From Mycetocola zhadangensis (GTDB taxonomy: Bacteria; Actinomycetota; Actinomycetes; Actinomycetales; Microbacteriaceae): a DNA stretch of 64,000 bases. The notes below the pieces were generated by a model, which was not told the origin of the DNA, made no database searches, and worked only from the letters and a program-made list of their open reading frames with translations. The translations under genes were made by a program, and so were the position numbers. The stretch lies in assembly GCF_003668565.1 (NCBI RefSeq), contig NZ_RCWJ01000001.1:124001-188000 (forward strand), given 5' to 3'. Positions 1 through 9,168 of the stretch are shown here, in pieces. Every line of letters starts with the position of its first letter. The first letter of the stretch is position 1.

Positions 1-810
1 CTCATCATCGGTGAGGTCGGCGTACACGTTGAAGAACGAATTCGGATTCGTGAACGCGCCACGCTGCAGCGCCATGAAGCGTTCCTCGTACCAGGACGCA
101 ATGTCGCTCGTGCGGGCGTCGACGAAGATACTGAAGTCGAACAGGTCAGCGACCGTCAAACGGTGCCCGTTTCCGGCGGGCTGCAGCACGTTGAGGCCTT
201 CAACGATGAGCACGTCAGGGCGGCGGACCACCACCTGGGCATCGGAGACGATGTCGTATTTGAGATGGGAGTAGAACGGCGCCCGTACCTCCGGCGCCCC
301 GCTCTTCACCGCACTGACAAACCGAAGCAGCGCGCGCCGGTCGTACGCCTCGGGGAAGCCTTTGCGCTCCATGATGCCGCGACGCTTCAGCTCCGCGTTC
401 GGGTACAGAAAGCCGTCTGTGGTGATGAGCTCAACCCGAGGGGTATCAGGCCACCGCGACATCAGCTCACGGAGAAGGCGGGCGACCGTCGACTTGCCGA
501 CGGCGACAGACCCCGCAACGCCAATGACAAACGGCGTCTGCTCCGTTGACTCACCGAGAAACGCCATCGTCGAGTCATGCAACCGTTTCGCCGCGGCAAC
601 GTACAGGCTCAGCAACCGACTGATCGGCAGGTAGACCTCGGCGACCTCGGTCATATCGAGTCGGTCGCCCAGGCCGCGCAGCTGCACAATCTCGGAGAGG
701 GTCAGCGGAGATTGGGTCGTCGGCGCGAGTCGCGCCCAGTCCGACCGGTCGATCTCAACAAACGGTGTGTTCTGGGTGCCGTTGTGGTGGGCGTCTCCGT
801 GGTCAGACAT
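1..810 (-). CDS. coaA: Pantothenate kinase, type I (partial, 3' end outside window)
   Basis: Catalyses ATP-dependent phosphorylation of pantothenate, the first step of coenzyme A synthesis in the cytosol. The reverse strand reads open from ATG at 810 to the window edge (270 codons; the family is about 310 aa). A P-loop, [12 protein letters not shown], lies near residue 100. It is followed by the family-typical stretch [11 protein letters not shown] and by VEGLNVLQP, all features of the CoaA/PRK fold. Only the C-terminus is missing. It is divergent from glmS with 35 bp between start codons. A TAGACT box lies 9 nt before the ATG and no convincing ribosome-binding site is present, so the message may be leaderless. 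panD, another CoA-pathway gene, lies at 37.1 kb but is not linked. Confidence 0.93.
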   Translation of the reverse strand, partial: MSDHGDAHHNGTQNTPFVEIDRSDWARLAPTTQSPLTLSEIVQLRGLGDRLDMTEVAEVYLPISRLLSLYVAAAKRLHDSTMAFLGESTEQTPFVIGVAGSVAVGKSTVARLLRELMSRWPDTPRVELITTDGFLYPNAELKRRGIMERKGFPEAYDRRALLRFVSAVKSGAPEVRAPFYSHLKYDIVSDAQVVVRRPDVLIVEGLNVLQPAGNGHRLTVADLFDFSIFVDARTSDIASWYEERFMALQRGAFTNPNSFFNVYADLTDDE

Positions 811-845
811 AAGGTTCCCAGTCTATTGCCGCTATTCTTGAGCCC
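811..845. promoter_or_regulatory. Overlapping divergent promoters of coaA and glmS
   Basis: Only 35 bp separate the two start codons. On + a TATTCT box (833-838) lies 7 nt before the glmS ATG. On - a TAGACT box (820-825) lies 9 nt before the coaA ATG. Neither gene has a clear Shine-Dalgarno sequence, so both are probably transcribed from at or near the start codon, with each -35 region inside or near the opposite gene. Inferred from motif position only. Confidence 0.55.
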
Positions 846-2696
846 ATGTGTGGAATCGTGGGATACGTAGGACTCAATGACAGCATCGATGTACTTCTGG
901 GTGGATTGAGCCGACTCGAATACCGCGGTTACGACTCCGCTGGCGTCGCCGTCATCGACGAAACCGGCACCATCCGCACCCGCAAGCGTGCTGGCAAGCT
1001 GGCCGTTCTCGCCGGAGATCTGAAGTCAGGAGCGATGGAGACCAGCCACACCGGCATCGGTCACACCCGCTGGGCTACCCACGGTGCTCCCACCGACGGA
1101 AACGCGCACCCGCACCTCGGCGACGACGGCAAGTTGGCGCTCATCCACAACGGGATTATCGAGAACTTCTCACCGCTCAAGCAGGAACTCCTCGATGAGG
1201 GCTTCGCCTTCGAAAGCGAAACCGACTCCGAGGTCGCCGCCGTGCTGCTCGGCCGTGAATACCGCAAAACGAACAACCTCCGCGAAGCGTTCCAGAACGT
1301 GGTCGCCCGTCTCGACGGCGCATTCACGCTCCTCGCCGTGCACGAGAACGAGCCGGGCCTTGTTGTCGGCGCCCGCCGTAACTCGCCGCTGGTCATCGGT
1401 CTGGGTGACGGCGAAAACTTCCTGGCCTCCGACGTCGCCGCGTTCGTCGAGTACACGCAGAATGCCCTCGCCATCGGCCAGGACCAGATCGTCTCCATCA
1501 CCCCCGACAAGGTCGAGGTGACCGACTTCTTCGGCGCACCTGTTGAGGTCGAGCCGTTCGAAATCCAGTGGGACGCCAGCGCCGCAGACAAGGGCGGATG
1601 GCCCAGCTTTATGGCCAAGGAAATTTCCGAAGAACCGGATGCTGTCGCCAACACCCTGCGCGGGCGCATTGATGCAGACGGCCAGGTGGTCATCCCGGAA
1701 CTCAACGGTCTCGATGAGCTGTTCGTTGACATCAACCGCGTTGTCGTCATCGCCTGCGGAACCGCCGCGTACGCGGGCCAGACCGCGAAATACGCCCTCG
1801 AGAAGTGGGCCGGGATCCCGGTCGACGTCGAACTCAGCCACGAGTTCCGCTACCGCGAACCAGTCATCACGCCACAGACACTCGTCGTCTCGATCAGCCA
1901 GTCCGGCGAGACCATGGACACTCTCATGGCCGTGAAGTACGCCAGCGAGAAGGGCGCGAAAACGCTCTCCATCTGCAACACCCAGGGCGCAACCATTCCC
2001 CGCGAATCCGACGCCGTTGTGTACACCCACGCCGGACCCGAGGTCGCTGTTGCATCGACGAAGGCATTCGTCGCTCAGATCACGGCGCTCTACCTGTTTG
2101 CCCTGCACCTCGCCCGCGTGCGCGGCACGCAGTCGGCGGAGGTCCTCGCCGAGCAGTCTGCCGAGCTTCTCGCTGTTCCCGCCAAAATCGCGACCATTCT
2201 CGAAGAGAGTGGCGTCGTCGAAGAGCTGGCTCGCTGGATGAGCGACTCCCGTGCCGTCCTGTTCCTCGGCCGTCACGTCGGCTTCCCGATCGCACTTGAG
2301 GGTGCGCTCAAGCTCAAGGAACTCGCGTACATTCACGCCGAGGGCTTCGCGGCCGGTGAGCTCAAGCACGGTCCGATCGCCCTGATCGAACCGGGCCAGC
2401 CCGTCTTCGTGGTCGTCCCGAGCCCACGCGGCTCGGCAATGCTGCACTCCAAGGTTGTCTCCAACATCCAGGAGATCCGGGCTCGCGGCGCGAAGATCAT
2501 CGCGATCGCTGAAGAGGGCGACGCCGCGGTTCTTCCGTTCGCAGACACCGTCATTCGCATCCCGCTGGCCGCACCGCTTTTCGAGCCGCTCCTCGCCGTG
2601 ATTCCACTGCAGATTTTTGCTATGGAACTTGCGATCGCGAAGGGGCTCGACGTCGACCAGCCACGCAACCTCGCCAAATCAGTCACCGTCGAATAG
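846..2696 (+). CDS. glmS: Glutamine--fructose-6-phosphate aminotransferase (isomerizing)
   Basis: Makes glucosamine-6-phosphate from fructose-6-phosphate and glutamine, the entry to UDP-GlcNAc and peptidoglycan. The protein is 616 aa, normal for the family. It begins MCGIVGYVG, so Cys2 is the N-terminal nucleophile of the class II glutaminase domain (about residues 1-230). Two SIS sugar-isomerase domains follow (about 290-430 and 460-600), with SISQSGETMDT as the first phosphosugar loop. It ends in DQPRNLAKSVTVE, the expected C-tail. There is no room upstream for a glmS ribozyme. nagB, which runs the reverse direction of amino-sugar flux, lies at 57.2 kb. Confidence 0.98.
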   Translation: MCGIVGYVGLNDSIDVLLGGLSRLEYRGYDSAGVAVIDETGTIRTRKRAGKLAVLAGDLKSGAMETSHTGIGHTRWATHGAPTDGNAHPHLGDDGKLALIHNGIIENFSPLKQELLDEGFAFESETDSEVAAVLLGREYRKTNNLREAFQNVVARLDGAFTLLAVHENEPGLVVGARRNSPLVIGLGDGENFLASDVAAFVEYTQNALAIGQDQIVSITPDKVEVTDFFGAPVEVEPFEIQWDASAADKGGWPSFMAKEISEEPDAVANTLRGRIDADGQVVIPELNGLDELFVDINRVVVIACGTAAYAGQTAKYALEKWAGIPVDVELSHEFRYREPVITPQTLVVSISQSGETMDTLMAVKYASEKGAKTLSICNTQGATIPRESDAVVYTHAGPEVAVASTKAFVAQITALYLFALHLARVRGTQSAEVLAEQSAELLAVPAKIATILEESGVVEELARWMSDSRAVLFLGRHVGFPIALEGALKLKELAYIHAEGFAAGELKHGPIALIEPGQPVFVVVPSPRGSAMLHSKVVSNIQEIRARGAKIIAIAEEGDAAVLPFADTVIRIPLAAPLFEPLLAVIPLQIFAMELAIAKGLDVDQPRNLAKSVTVE

Positions 2697-2729
2697 CCCG
2701 CGGTCGCTATTCGGCCGGAAAGGACCAGC

Positions 2730-3119
2730 GTGATCGTCGGAATCGGCGTCGACCTTGTCGATCTTGCCCGTTTCGAACGGGCCGTCGATCGCACTCCGAA
2801 ACTGCGCGACCGCCTCTTCGCTGAGAGCGAACGCGACAAGCCGCTGCGGTCGCTCGCCGGTCGGTTTGCCGCTAAGGAAGCGTTGATCAAGGCGCTCGGC
2901 AGCTCAGACGGCGTGCACTGGCTCGACATCACCGTGTCCAACAGTGCCGAGGGTGACCCTCGGTTTGAGCTCTCCGGTGAAACGGCTACGGTGGTCGCCA
3001 CTCGCGGCATCACAAGCCTGCACCTGTCGATGAGTCACGACGCGGGGGCAGCTATCGCCTTCGTGGTCGCCGAACGCGGCGATGAGGCTCGGGCAACACA
3101 GAGCGAGGAGAGCGCATGA
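2730..3119 (+). CDS. acpS: Holo-[acyl-carrier-protein] synthase
   Basis: Transfers 4'-phosphopantetheine from CoA to acyl carrier protein. The protein is 129 aa. It opens with MIVGIGVDLVDLARFERA, carrying the Mg-binding Asp of the family. RFAAKEALIKALG (about residues 46-58) is the second conserved block with the catalytic Glu and Lys. A GTG start at 2730 is preceded by GAAAGGA, a good ribosome-binding site. The stop overlaps the alr ATG by 4 nt (ATGA), implying translational coupling. It sits 33 nt after glmS and is probably co-transcribed. Confidence 0.95.
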   Translation: MIVGIGVDLVDLARFERAVDRTPKLRDRLFAESERDKPLRSLAGRFAAKEALIKALGSSDGVHWLDITVSNSAEGDPRFELSGETATVVATRGITSLHLSMSHDAGAAIAFVVAERGDEARATQSEESA

Positions 3120-4228
3120 GCGGGTTCCGCGAAGCGATCATCGACACCGATGCGATGACCCATAACATCCGTCACCTTGCACGAATTGTGAAGGTCGACC
3201 ACATCATCGCAGTGGTGAAGGCTGACGGCTACGGACACGGCGCGGTACCGGCCGCCCGCGCCGCACTGGCCGGTGGGGCCGACTGGCTTGCAACTGCCGA
3301 CCTCGATGAGGCTCTCGCGCTCCGTGACGCTGGGATCACCGCGCCGCTTCTCTGCTGGTTGCACGCACCCGACACGGACTTCCGGCCGGCTCGCGAGCGC
3401 GGCATCGACATCGGCGTCTCCTCCCTGAACCAGTTGAACGCGGTGATGGATGCAGGTGGCGACACCCAGGCGCAGGTGCACCTCAAACTCGAAACCGGGC
3501 TCTCACGCAACGGCATCGACGCTGCAGAGTGGCAGGCCACTTTCGCACGCGCGGCTGAGCTCGAACGCGAGGGGCACATCCACGTACGCGGGATCTTCTC
3601 GCACCTGTCCAACACTTCCGACGCCGATGACCTCGCCGCGGCGACCGAGTTCGCCGCGGGTGTTCGCCTGGCTGAGGAGAACGGACTGCGGCCCGAACTG
3701 GTGCACCTGGCGGCAACCGCAGCGGCCATCCGGCTGCCGCAGACCCGGTTCAACACGGTTCGGATCGGCATTGGGCTCTACGGCTTGTCGCCGTTCGATG
3801 ACGCTGACTCCTCCGACCTCGGCCTGGTGCCGGCCATGACACTGCGCGCTTCGGTCGCTGCCGTCCGTCGCGTGCCGGCCGGTAAGGGCGTTTCGTATAG
3901 CTACACCTACCGCACGACCGAAGAGAGCACTCTCGCACTGGTTCCACTCGGTTACGCCGACGGCATTCCCCGCCAGGCATCCAGCGCGGGCCCTGTGACC
4001 ATCGGAGGACAGCGACACACGGTTGCTGGCCGCATCGCCATGGACCAGTTCGTCGTCGACGTTGGAAACTCGGCGACGGCACCTGGCGACGACGTCGTGA
4101 TCTTCGGCGATCCGAGTACAGGGGTGCCGAGTGCCACCGAGTGGGCCAACGCCGCGGGAACCATCAACTACGAGGTCGTCACCCGCATCGGCGCACGCGT
4201 GCCCCGCGTCTATCGGACGAACTCGTGA
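3116..4228 (+). CDS. alr: Alanine racemase
   Basis: PLP enzyme interconverting L- and D-alanine for peptidoglycan. The protein is 370 aa, typical. The PLP lysine lies in VVKADGYGHG (about residues 33-42), the phosphate-binding region in VRIGIGLYGLSP (about 217-228), and the C-terminal catalytic tyrosine in the GVSYSYTYRT region. The ATG overlaps the acpS stop. The stop TGA overlaps the GTG start of tsaE (GTGA), so three genes are tightly coupled. Confidence 0.97.
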   Translation: MSGFREAIIDTDAMTHNIRHLARIVKVDHIIAVVKADGYGHGAVPAARAALAGGADWLATADLDEALALRDAGITAPLLCWLHAPDTDFRPARERGIDIGVSSLNQLNAVMDAGGDTQAQVHLKLETGLSRNGIDAAEWQATFARAAELEREGHIHVRGIFSHLSNTSDADDLAAATEFAAGVRLAEENGLRPELVHLAATAAAIRLPQTRFNTVRIGIGLYGLSPFDDADSSDLGLVPAMTLRASVAAVRRVPAGKGVSYSYTYRTTEESTLALVPLGYADGIPRQASSAGPVTIGGQRHTVAGRIAMDQFVVDVGNSATAPGDDVVIFGDPSTGVPSATEWANAAGTINYEVVTRIGARVPRVYRTNS

Positions 4229-4764
4229 TCGCGCTGCCGTTCGACGAGCCCGTCGACAGTCCAGAGGCCATGCACGACCTCGGCATCCGGCTGGGACGAG
4301 ACCTCCGTGCTGGGGACCTGCTTGTGCTCACCGGGCCGCTCGGGGCCGGAAAGACCACGCTCACCCGAGGCATCGGCGAAGGCCTCGGTGTTCGCGGGCC
4401 CGTCACCAGCCCCACCTTCGTGCTCGCTCGCACCCACCCGAACCTGACCGGCGGCCCGCCGCTCGTGCACGTGGACGCCTACCGGCTCTCCAGTGCAGCC
4501 GAACTCGATGATCTCGATATCGACTTCGCGGGCAGTGTCGTCATTGTCGAGTGGGGACGGGGAATGCTCGACGGTATCGCGACGAGCTGGCTCGATGTCG
4601 AGATCGAGCGGCCGACGGGCGCGGGCGCCCTTCATGCTGCGAACGGAATATCAACGGATGCCGTGAGCACCGTTCTCGAGGACGGGAACAGCGAAAACGT
4701 GGAGGAGACCGACGAACCACGACGGGTGCGCATCTCGCGGCACGAGTCGGCACGAACCGCGTAG
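4225..4764 (+). CDS. tsaE: tRNA threonylcarbamoyladenosine biosynthesis ATPase TsaE
   Basis: ATPase partner of TsaB and TsaD in making t6A37 on ANN-decoding tRNAs. I start it at the GTG (4225) that overlaps the alr stop, giving 179 aa; an upstream ATG in frame would only add alr-overlapping residues. The Walker A motif is GPLGAGKTTLTRG (about residues 36-48), followed by TSPTFVL and the HVDAYRL block diagnostic of TsaE. The last 40 residues are a variable tail. Its neighbours tsaB and tsaD support the assignment. Confidence 0.93.
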   Translation: MIALPFDEPVDSPEAMHDLGIRLGRDLRAGDLLVLTGPLGAGKTTLTRGIGEGLGVRGPVTSPTFVLARTHPNLTGGPPLVHVDAYRLSSAAELDDLDIDFAGSVVIVEWGRGMLDGIATSWLDVEIERPTGAGALHAANGISTDAVSTVLEDGNSENVEETDEPRRVRISRHESARTA

Positions 4765-4773
4765 GCTTGAGCC
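4762..4773 (+). promoter_or_regulatory. Putative leaderless promoter (-10) for tsaB
   Basis: TAGGCT at 4762-4767, overlapping the tsaE stop codon, lies exactly 6 nt before the tsaB GTG. This would be an internal promoter in the alr-tsaE-tsaB run. Confidence 0.45.
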
Positions 4774-5394
4774 GTGCTCCTCGCCATTGATTCATCCACG
4801 GGAACGAGCGTCGCTGTGGTCGATCGCGACGGCGGTATCCTGGCCGAACGTACGATCACCGACACCATGAGCCATGCCGAAGTCGTGGGGTCTTCGCTTC
4901 GTGAGGTGATGCAGGAGGCGGGAGTTGAAGCATCCGCTCTCTCGGGCGTCGCCTGCGGAATGGGGCCGGGGCCGTTCACCGGCCTGCGGATTGGAATCGC
5001 GGCCGCTCGCGTCTTCGCTCTCGCTACAGGAAAGCCGCTCGTGCCGCTTGTGAGTCACGATGCTGTTGCGTTTGATAAGTACCGCTCAGGGCATACAGGT
5101 GGGCTGCTCGTGGTCACCGATGCTCGGCGACGTGAACTGTACTGGTCCGCGTACTCGGGAGCCGACCAGAACGGCATTCCGGTTCGGGTCGAAGGGCCTG
5201 GGCTGAGCAAACCGAACGACCTGGGCCACGCCGACCTGGTTCGGGTTGACGCGACGACGGTGTCCGCAGGCGCGCTTGGCATGCTCGGTGAACTGCTCTA
5301 CGCCACAGGCGGAGCGTTCGCTGCCGACGAGGCCCTCTACCTGCGGTCGCCAGACGCTGTGCCGTCGACCGGCGCAAAGCGGGTGACCGCGTGA
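4774..5394 (+). CDS. tsaB: tRNA threonylcarbamoyladenosine biosynthesis protein TsaB
   Basis: Inactive ASKHA paralogue that partners TsaD in the t6A complex. The protein is 206 aa and starts MLLAIDSSTGTSVAVVD, the ATPase-fold phosphate-1 motif. GMGPGPFTGLRIG (about residues 68-80) is the TsaB signature. Its GTG start has no Shine-Dalgarno sequence but follows a TANNNT box by 6 nt. The stop overlaps the rimI GTG by 4 nt. Confidence 0.95.
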   Translation: MLLAIDSSTGTSVAVVDRDGGILAERTITDTMSHAEVVGSSLREVMQEAGVEASALSGVACGMGPGPFTGLRIGIAAARVFALATGKPLVPLVSHDAVAFDKYRSGHTGGLLVVTDARRRELYWSAYSGADQNGIPVRVEGPGLSKPNDLGHADLVRVDATTVSAGALGMLGELLYATGGAFAADEALYLRSPDAVPSTGAKRVTA

Positions 5395-5885
5395 CCTGGC
5401 AGATTCGCCGAGCCACCGTTGCCGACCTCGCGCACATTCTGGCGATCGAGCAGACGACGTTCGGCACTGACGCCTGGTCCGAAGACCTGCTGCGCTCTGA
5501 ACTCGCCAGCGAGAACACCTACTACATCGTCGCGACGCCCGCCGGTGCTCCCGAGATCGTGCAAGGGTATGCGGGCCTCATGGTGCCGCCGCGGGCCGAG
5601 GAAGCCGACATTCAAACCATCGCGGTCGCCGCTGAGGTTCGACGGATGGGGCTCGGCCGGGTTCTCGTGCGTGCCCTGCTCAGTGAGGCGCGAAAACGCG
5701 GAGCACGGCAGGTGTTCCTTGAGGTGCGGGCAGACAATCCCGGAGCGCAGGCGCTGTACCTTGAGCTCGGATTTGAAGAGATCGCCGTGCGACCGGGCTA
5801 CTACCAGCCAGACGACGTCGACGCCGTCGTGATGAAGCTCGTTCTCGCGCCGCGTGTGCCTGGGCCGGCAGTAGGAGTGTCGTGA
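5391..5885 (+). CDS. rimI: Ribosomal-protein-alanine N-acetyltransferase
   Basis: GNAT-family enzyme, expected to acetylate the N-terminal alanine of ribosomal protein S18. The protein is 164 aa. The acetyl-CoA pyrophosphate loop is [12 protein letters not shown] (about residues 83-94), and [15 protein letters not shown] (about 114-128) is the C-terminal motif typical of RimI. Position between tsaB and tsaD, with 4-nt overlaps at both ends, is the classic RimI context. Confidence 0.92.
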   Translation: MTWQIRRATVADLAHILAIEQTTFGTDAWSEDLLRSELASENTYYIVATPAGAPEIVQGYAGLMVPPRAEEADIQTIAVAAEVRRMGLGRVLVRALLSEARKRGARQVFLEVRADNPGAQALYLELGFEEIAVRPGYYQPDDVDAVVMKLVLAPRVPGPAVGVS

Positions 5886-6955
5886 ACGACGTTGTGACTA
5901 ACCGCTCGAACCCGCTCGTGCTCGGGATCGAGACCTCCTGCGATGAAACCGGCATTGGTATCGTCCGCGGTTCGACGCTGCTCAGCAACACCATCGCCTC
6001 GTCGATGGACGAGCACGCCCGATACGGCGGCGTTGTGCCCGAGGTCGCTGCGCGCGCGCACCTCGAAGAAATGGTTCCGGCGCTCAACCAGGCGGTCGCC
6101 GAGGCGGGCATCAGCCTGAATGACATCGATGCTATCGCCGTGACCACGGGGCCCGGCCTCTCCGGGGCGCTCATGGTCGGGGTCGGGGCGGCCAAGGCGC
6201 TCGCCGTTGCGCTCGATAAGCCGATCTACGCCGTCAACCACCTCGTTGGGCACGTCGGTGCCGACATCCTCGACCCGTCAGGGACGCCGTTCGAGTACCC
6301 GACGATCGCTCTGCTGGTCTCCGGGGGACACACCTCACTGCTTCTCGTTCGCGACCTGGTGAGCGACGTCGAGCTGCTCGGCGAGACCATCGACGACGCC
6401 GCGGGCGAGGCGTTCGACAAGGTCGCCCGCATCCTCGGCCTCCCGTACCCCGGCGGGCCGCAGATCGATCGTGTGGCTGCGGCCGGTGATCCGAATGCCA
6501 TCCGGTTCCCGCGCGGGCTCAGCCGCCCGAAAGACATGGAGAAGCATCGGTACGACTTTTCCTTCTCGGGGCTTAAAACAGCCGTCGCACGCTGGGTCGA
6601 GCAGAAACAGGACGCCGGCCTCGACGTGCCGGTAGCGGATGTCGCGGCTGGCTTCCGAGAAGCCGTTGCGGATGTGCTCATCACCAAGGCCCTGGCCGCG
6701 TGCGCGGATCATGGAGTTCCGCGACTCCTGCTTGGCGGGGGAGTGGTGGCGAACGCGCGCGTGCGCGAACTCGCCGCGGAGCGGGCGGAAAAGGCAGGCG
6801 TCGCTCTTCGCATTCCGCCCCTCTCGCTCTGCACCGATAACGGTGCCATGATTGCGGAACTCGGCGCGCAACTCATCATGGCCGGGCACGCACCATCCAC
6901 TCTCGACTTTTCGGCCGATTCGACACTTCCAGTGACGGACATCCAGGTGCGCTAG
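5882..6955 (+). CDS. tsaD: tRNA N6-adenosine threonylcarbamoyltransferase TsaD
   Basis: Catalytic subunit transferring the threonylcarbamoyl group to A37 of tRNA. The protein is 357 aa. It has [16 protein letters not shown] near the N-terminus and the metal-binding [10 protein letters not shown] block (two-histidine motif region). Further conserved blocks are [14 protein letters not shown] and GGPQID, with [10 protein letters not shown] near the C-terminus. GTG start at 5882 overlaps rimI. Confidence 0.97.
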   Translation: MNDVVTNRSNPLVLGIETSCDETGIGIVRGSTLLSNTIASSMDEHARYGGVVPEVAARAHLEEMVPALNQAVAEAGISLNDIDAIAVTTGPGLSGALMVGVGAAKALAVALDKPIYAVNHLVGHVGADILDPSGTPFEYPTIALLVSGGHTSLLLVRDLVSDVELLGETIDDAAGEAFDKVARILGLPYPGGPQIDRVAAAGDPNAIRFPRGLSRPKDMEKHRYDFSFSGLKTAVARWVEQKQDAGLDVPVADVAAGFREAVADVLITKALAACADHGVPRLLLGGGVVANARVRELAAERAEKAGVALRIPPLSLCTDNGAMIAELGAQLIMAGHAPSTLDFSADSTLPVTDIQVR

Positions 6956-6978
6956 CACCGCGACCACAGGAGACGCTT

Positions 6979-7944
6979 ATGTCTGATCCTTCCCGCCCCG
7001 ACGGAACTCCTCCGGTGCCGTCGCTGCCGCCGACTACGCCGGGCGAGCCGACAGAGCCCGCTGGACCGACGCCGCCGTCGGAACCGGCGGTACCGTCCCC
7101 GGCTGAACCTTCGGTGCCGCAACCCGTCGAACCGACCATCCCCTCCCCGTCAGAACCGCCCGCGAACCCGTACGGGTTTCAGGGCGCGCCTCCCGCAAAC
7201 CCGTTCGGACAACCTGCAGCCCCGGCCCCGGCACCACAGCCAACGGCGTACCAGACCCAGGGTTACCATGCACCGCAGCAGCCAGCACCGAACCCGCCTC
7301 AGGGCGTTCCTCCGACGGGATATCCGCAGCAGCAACAGAACTGGCCAGCCCCGTCTGCCCCCACACCGAGCCACCCGCACGCCCCACCCGCTCAGCCCGC
7401 GTTCGCCCCCGCGGGGTATGCGGCTCCAACGTACTCGCAGCCTGCGGCGCCCGCACAGGGTGCGGAATACGTCGCTACGACGACGCTGCACCCCGGCCAG
7501 CCCGGCTATCCGGCCTCACCCGATTATTCAGCGCAGCCCGCATACCAGGGACAACCCACCTACCAGGGACAACCCACCTACCAAGGACAATCGACGTACC
7601 CAGGACAGCCGGCCTACCCCGGGCAGCAGGGATACCCGGACCCGACGCAGGTATACCCCGCATACCCGGGTAGTGCACCGTCGCCGAAGGCGCCGCCGAA
7701 GCCTAAGAAGGGTCTGATCGGCCTGATCCTCGGGATCATCGGAGTCATCGGTGGTGTGATCTTTGGCTGGACTTTACCTCTGTCGATCGCGGCCGTGATC
7801 CTCGGGTTCGTTGCTCGCAAGAAGGAAGTCGACACGCCGGGGCGCTCGCTCGCCGCAATCGTGACCGGATTGGTCGGTGTGCTCCTGTCGCTCGGCTGGC
7901 TTGCGTACAGCGTCATCACGATCGCTGCTCGTGCTGCTGGCTAA
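6979..7944 (+). CDS. DUF4190-type membrane protein with long Pro/Gln/Tyr-rich N-terminus
   Basis: Function unknown. The 321-aa protein has two parts. Residues 1-240 are low-complexity, rich in Pro, Ala, Gln, Tyr and Gly, and probably cytosolic and unstructured. Residues 245-321 carry two hydrophobic segments (GLIGLILGIIGVIGGVIFGW and LAAIVTGLVGVLLSLGWLAY) in the DUF4190 layout. The tail contains repeated YQGQPT/YPGQPA units encoded by 18-bp DNA repeats at 7543-7632. The start is supported by AGGAG 7 nt upstream. It may be co-transcribed with tsaD, 23 nt upstream. Confidence 0.8.
   Translation: MSDPSRPDGTPPVPSLPPTTPGEPTEPAGPTPPSEPAVPSPAEPSVPQPVEPTIPSPSEPPANPYGFQGAPPANPFGQPAAPAPAPQPTAYQTQGYHAPQQPAPNPPQGVPPTGYPQQQQNWPAPSAPTPSHPHAPPAQPAFAPAGYAAPTYSQPAAPAQGAEYVATTTLHPGQPGYPASPDYSAQPAYQGQPTYQGQPTYQGQSTYPGQPAYPGQQGYPDPTQVYPAYPGSAPSPKAPPKPKKGLIGLILGIIGVIGGVIFGWTLPLSIAAVILGFVARKKEVDTPGRSLAAIVTGLVGVLLSLGWLAYSVITIAARAAG
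7543..7632 (+). repeat. Five tandem 18-bp coding repeats
   Basis: Five consecutive 18-bp units start at 7543, 7561, 7579, 7597 and 7615. The first two are identical and the rest are diverging copies. Each encodes a YxGQxx hexapeptide in the DUF4190 protein tail. Confidence 0.85.
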
Positions 7945-8299
7945 CGCAACTCCCGTGCGCACATCGAGGAGCGAACGCCTGCCACGGCTGCTGTTCGCCA
8001 CTGCGGCTGCGAGTTACACGGCCAACTGCGCGCTCGGCGGAGGAGTTGCGACCGGCGTCGTGCACACCGGCAAGTTCCGGTGGATCCACCACGCGCTTTA
8101 CATCACAACGGTGAGCACGAGCCTCGTCGCAGCAAGTTCGCTTCTCTGGAGTCGTAACCGGGCAGGGCTGTTTCTCCTGCCGGCCGCCGTCCCGCTCGCA
8201 ATCATTCCGCGTGCGAGCGCGCGGTCGAACAAGCACGTACGAATCGCGCTCTCGGCCGCACCGTTTTTTGTTCTCAGTGTGATCAAGGCCTGGAGGTAG
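7931..8299 (+). CDS. Small hypothetical membrane protein
   Basis: I do not recognise the family. From a GTG at 7931 (overlapping the DUF4190 stop by 14 nt) it is 122 aa; a second GTG at 7955 is possible. It has about three hydrophobic stretches: [39 protein letters not shown] and [17 protein letters not shown] basic C-terminal segment ends in a last short hydrophobic helix. Codon use matches its neighbours. It ends 2 nt before the nitroreductase gene, so the two are probably co-translated. Confidence 0.6.
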   Translation: MLLANATPVRTSRSERLPRLLFATAAASYTANCALGGGVATGVVHTGKFRWIHHALYITTVSTSLVAASSLLWSRNRAGLFLLPAAVPLAIIPRASARSNKHVRIALSAAPFFVLSVIKAWR

Positions 8300-8301
8300 G
8301 C

Positions 8302-9108
8302 GTGGAGTTTCTCGATGTGGTTCGCCGACGGAAGACAACAAATGGTCCGTTCCTGCCAGACAAGGTCAGCGAGGAACACCAGCGTCTCCTGATGGAAGTA
8401 GCCGGTCGCGCTCCCTCGCAGCTGAACAGCCAGCCCTGGCGGTTCGTGGTCATCGATGACCCGGCAACCATTGACACGATCGCGACCATCAGCGGCGACA
8501 GCATGACCGAAGCGATGTCGAACGGCACGTTCTTCGAGCGATACAAACCGTACTTCCGGTTCAGCGCGAGCGAGATGGCCGAGAGACGGGACGGGATGCT
8601 GTTCGACAAGCTTCCCGCAGCGCTGCGACCGTTCACGACCCAGGTCTTCACCAAACGCGGTCAGAAGCTGATGAACGCGATGCGGGTGCCACAGAAGCTC
8701 GGCGAGGAGAACCGAAAGCTCGTAGCAGGTTCACCGCTTCTCATCGGAGTCATGCTTGACCGCTCGGAGTACCGCCCAGGCGAGCTCAGCTCGTTCTACT
8801 CGGTCTTCAGCATGGGGGCTGCCATGGAGAACGTGTGGCTGACCACCGTTGAGCTCGGCATGGGTATTCAGTTCGTGTCGTTTCCCATGGAGGTCCCTGG
8901 GATGTGGGCCAAGATCGAGAACCTGCTCGAGGTGCCCGATTCGCTCGAGCTGATGGCTGTGTACCGTCTCGGCTATGTGCCGACCGAACAGCGCCGGCCA
9001 GCAATCGACTGGACGAGCCACGAGCGCAAGTTGCCGTCGCAGTACGTCTTCCGCGGCACATGCAAAACGCCGCAGACCGGCTGGGACACTCCCGCTTCCG
9101 CGGGATAA
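8302..9108 (+). CDS. Nitroreductase family protein
   Basis: Probable FMN-dependent NAD(P)H oxidoreductase; substrate unknown. The protein is 268 aa. The FMN-binding N-terminal block [13 protein letters not shown]...[18 protein letters not shown] (residues 5-50) is typical. [20 protein letters not shown] (about 172-191) and YRLGYVP (about 220) are the other conserved nitroreductase elements. GTG start at 8302 follows GGAGG of the preceding gene's last codons. Confidence 0.85.
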   Translation: MEFLDVVRRRKTTNGPFLPDKVSEEHQRLLMEVAGRAPSQLNSQPWRFVVIDDPATIDTIATISGDSMTEAMSNGTFFERYKPYFRFSASEMAERRDGMLFDKLPAALRPFTTQVFTKRGQKLMNAMRVPQKLGEENRKLVAGSPLLIGVMLDRSEYRPGELSSFYSVFSMGAAMENVWLTTVELGMGIQFVSFPMEVPGMWAKIENLLEVPDSLELMAVYRLGYVPTEQRRPAIDWTSHERKLPSQYVFRGTCKTPQTGWDTPASAG

Positions 9109-9168
9109 CCCGAACCGCCCTGCGGCGTCCGTTCCTCAGCGGTCAGCCGAGGGTGCACAGTCTGGGAG

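Noticed and set aside
845-846. glmS ribozyme upstream of glmS
   Set aside because: Only 35 bp separate glmS from the divergent coaA start; there is no space for the ribozyme.
1170-2447. 425-codon open frame on the minus strand inside glmS
   Set aside because: High G+C third positions keep the opposite strand open; glmS is complete with all its motifs and the antisense product has no recognisable domain.
7543-7632. 18-bp repeats considered as a CRISPR-like array
   Set aside because: Units are directly adjacent, without spacers, in frame, and encode a repeated hexapeptide.
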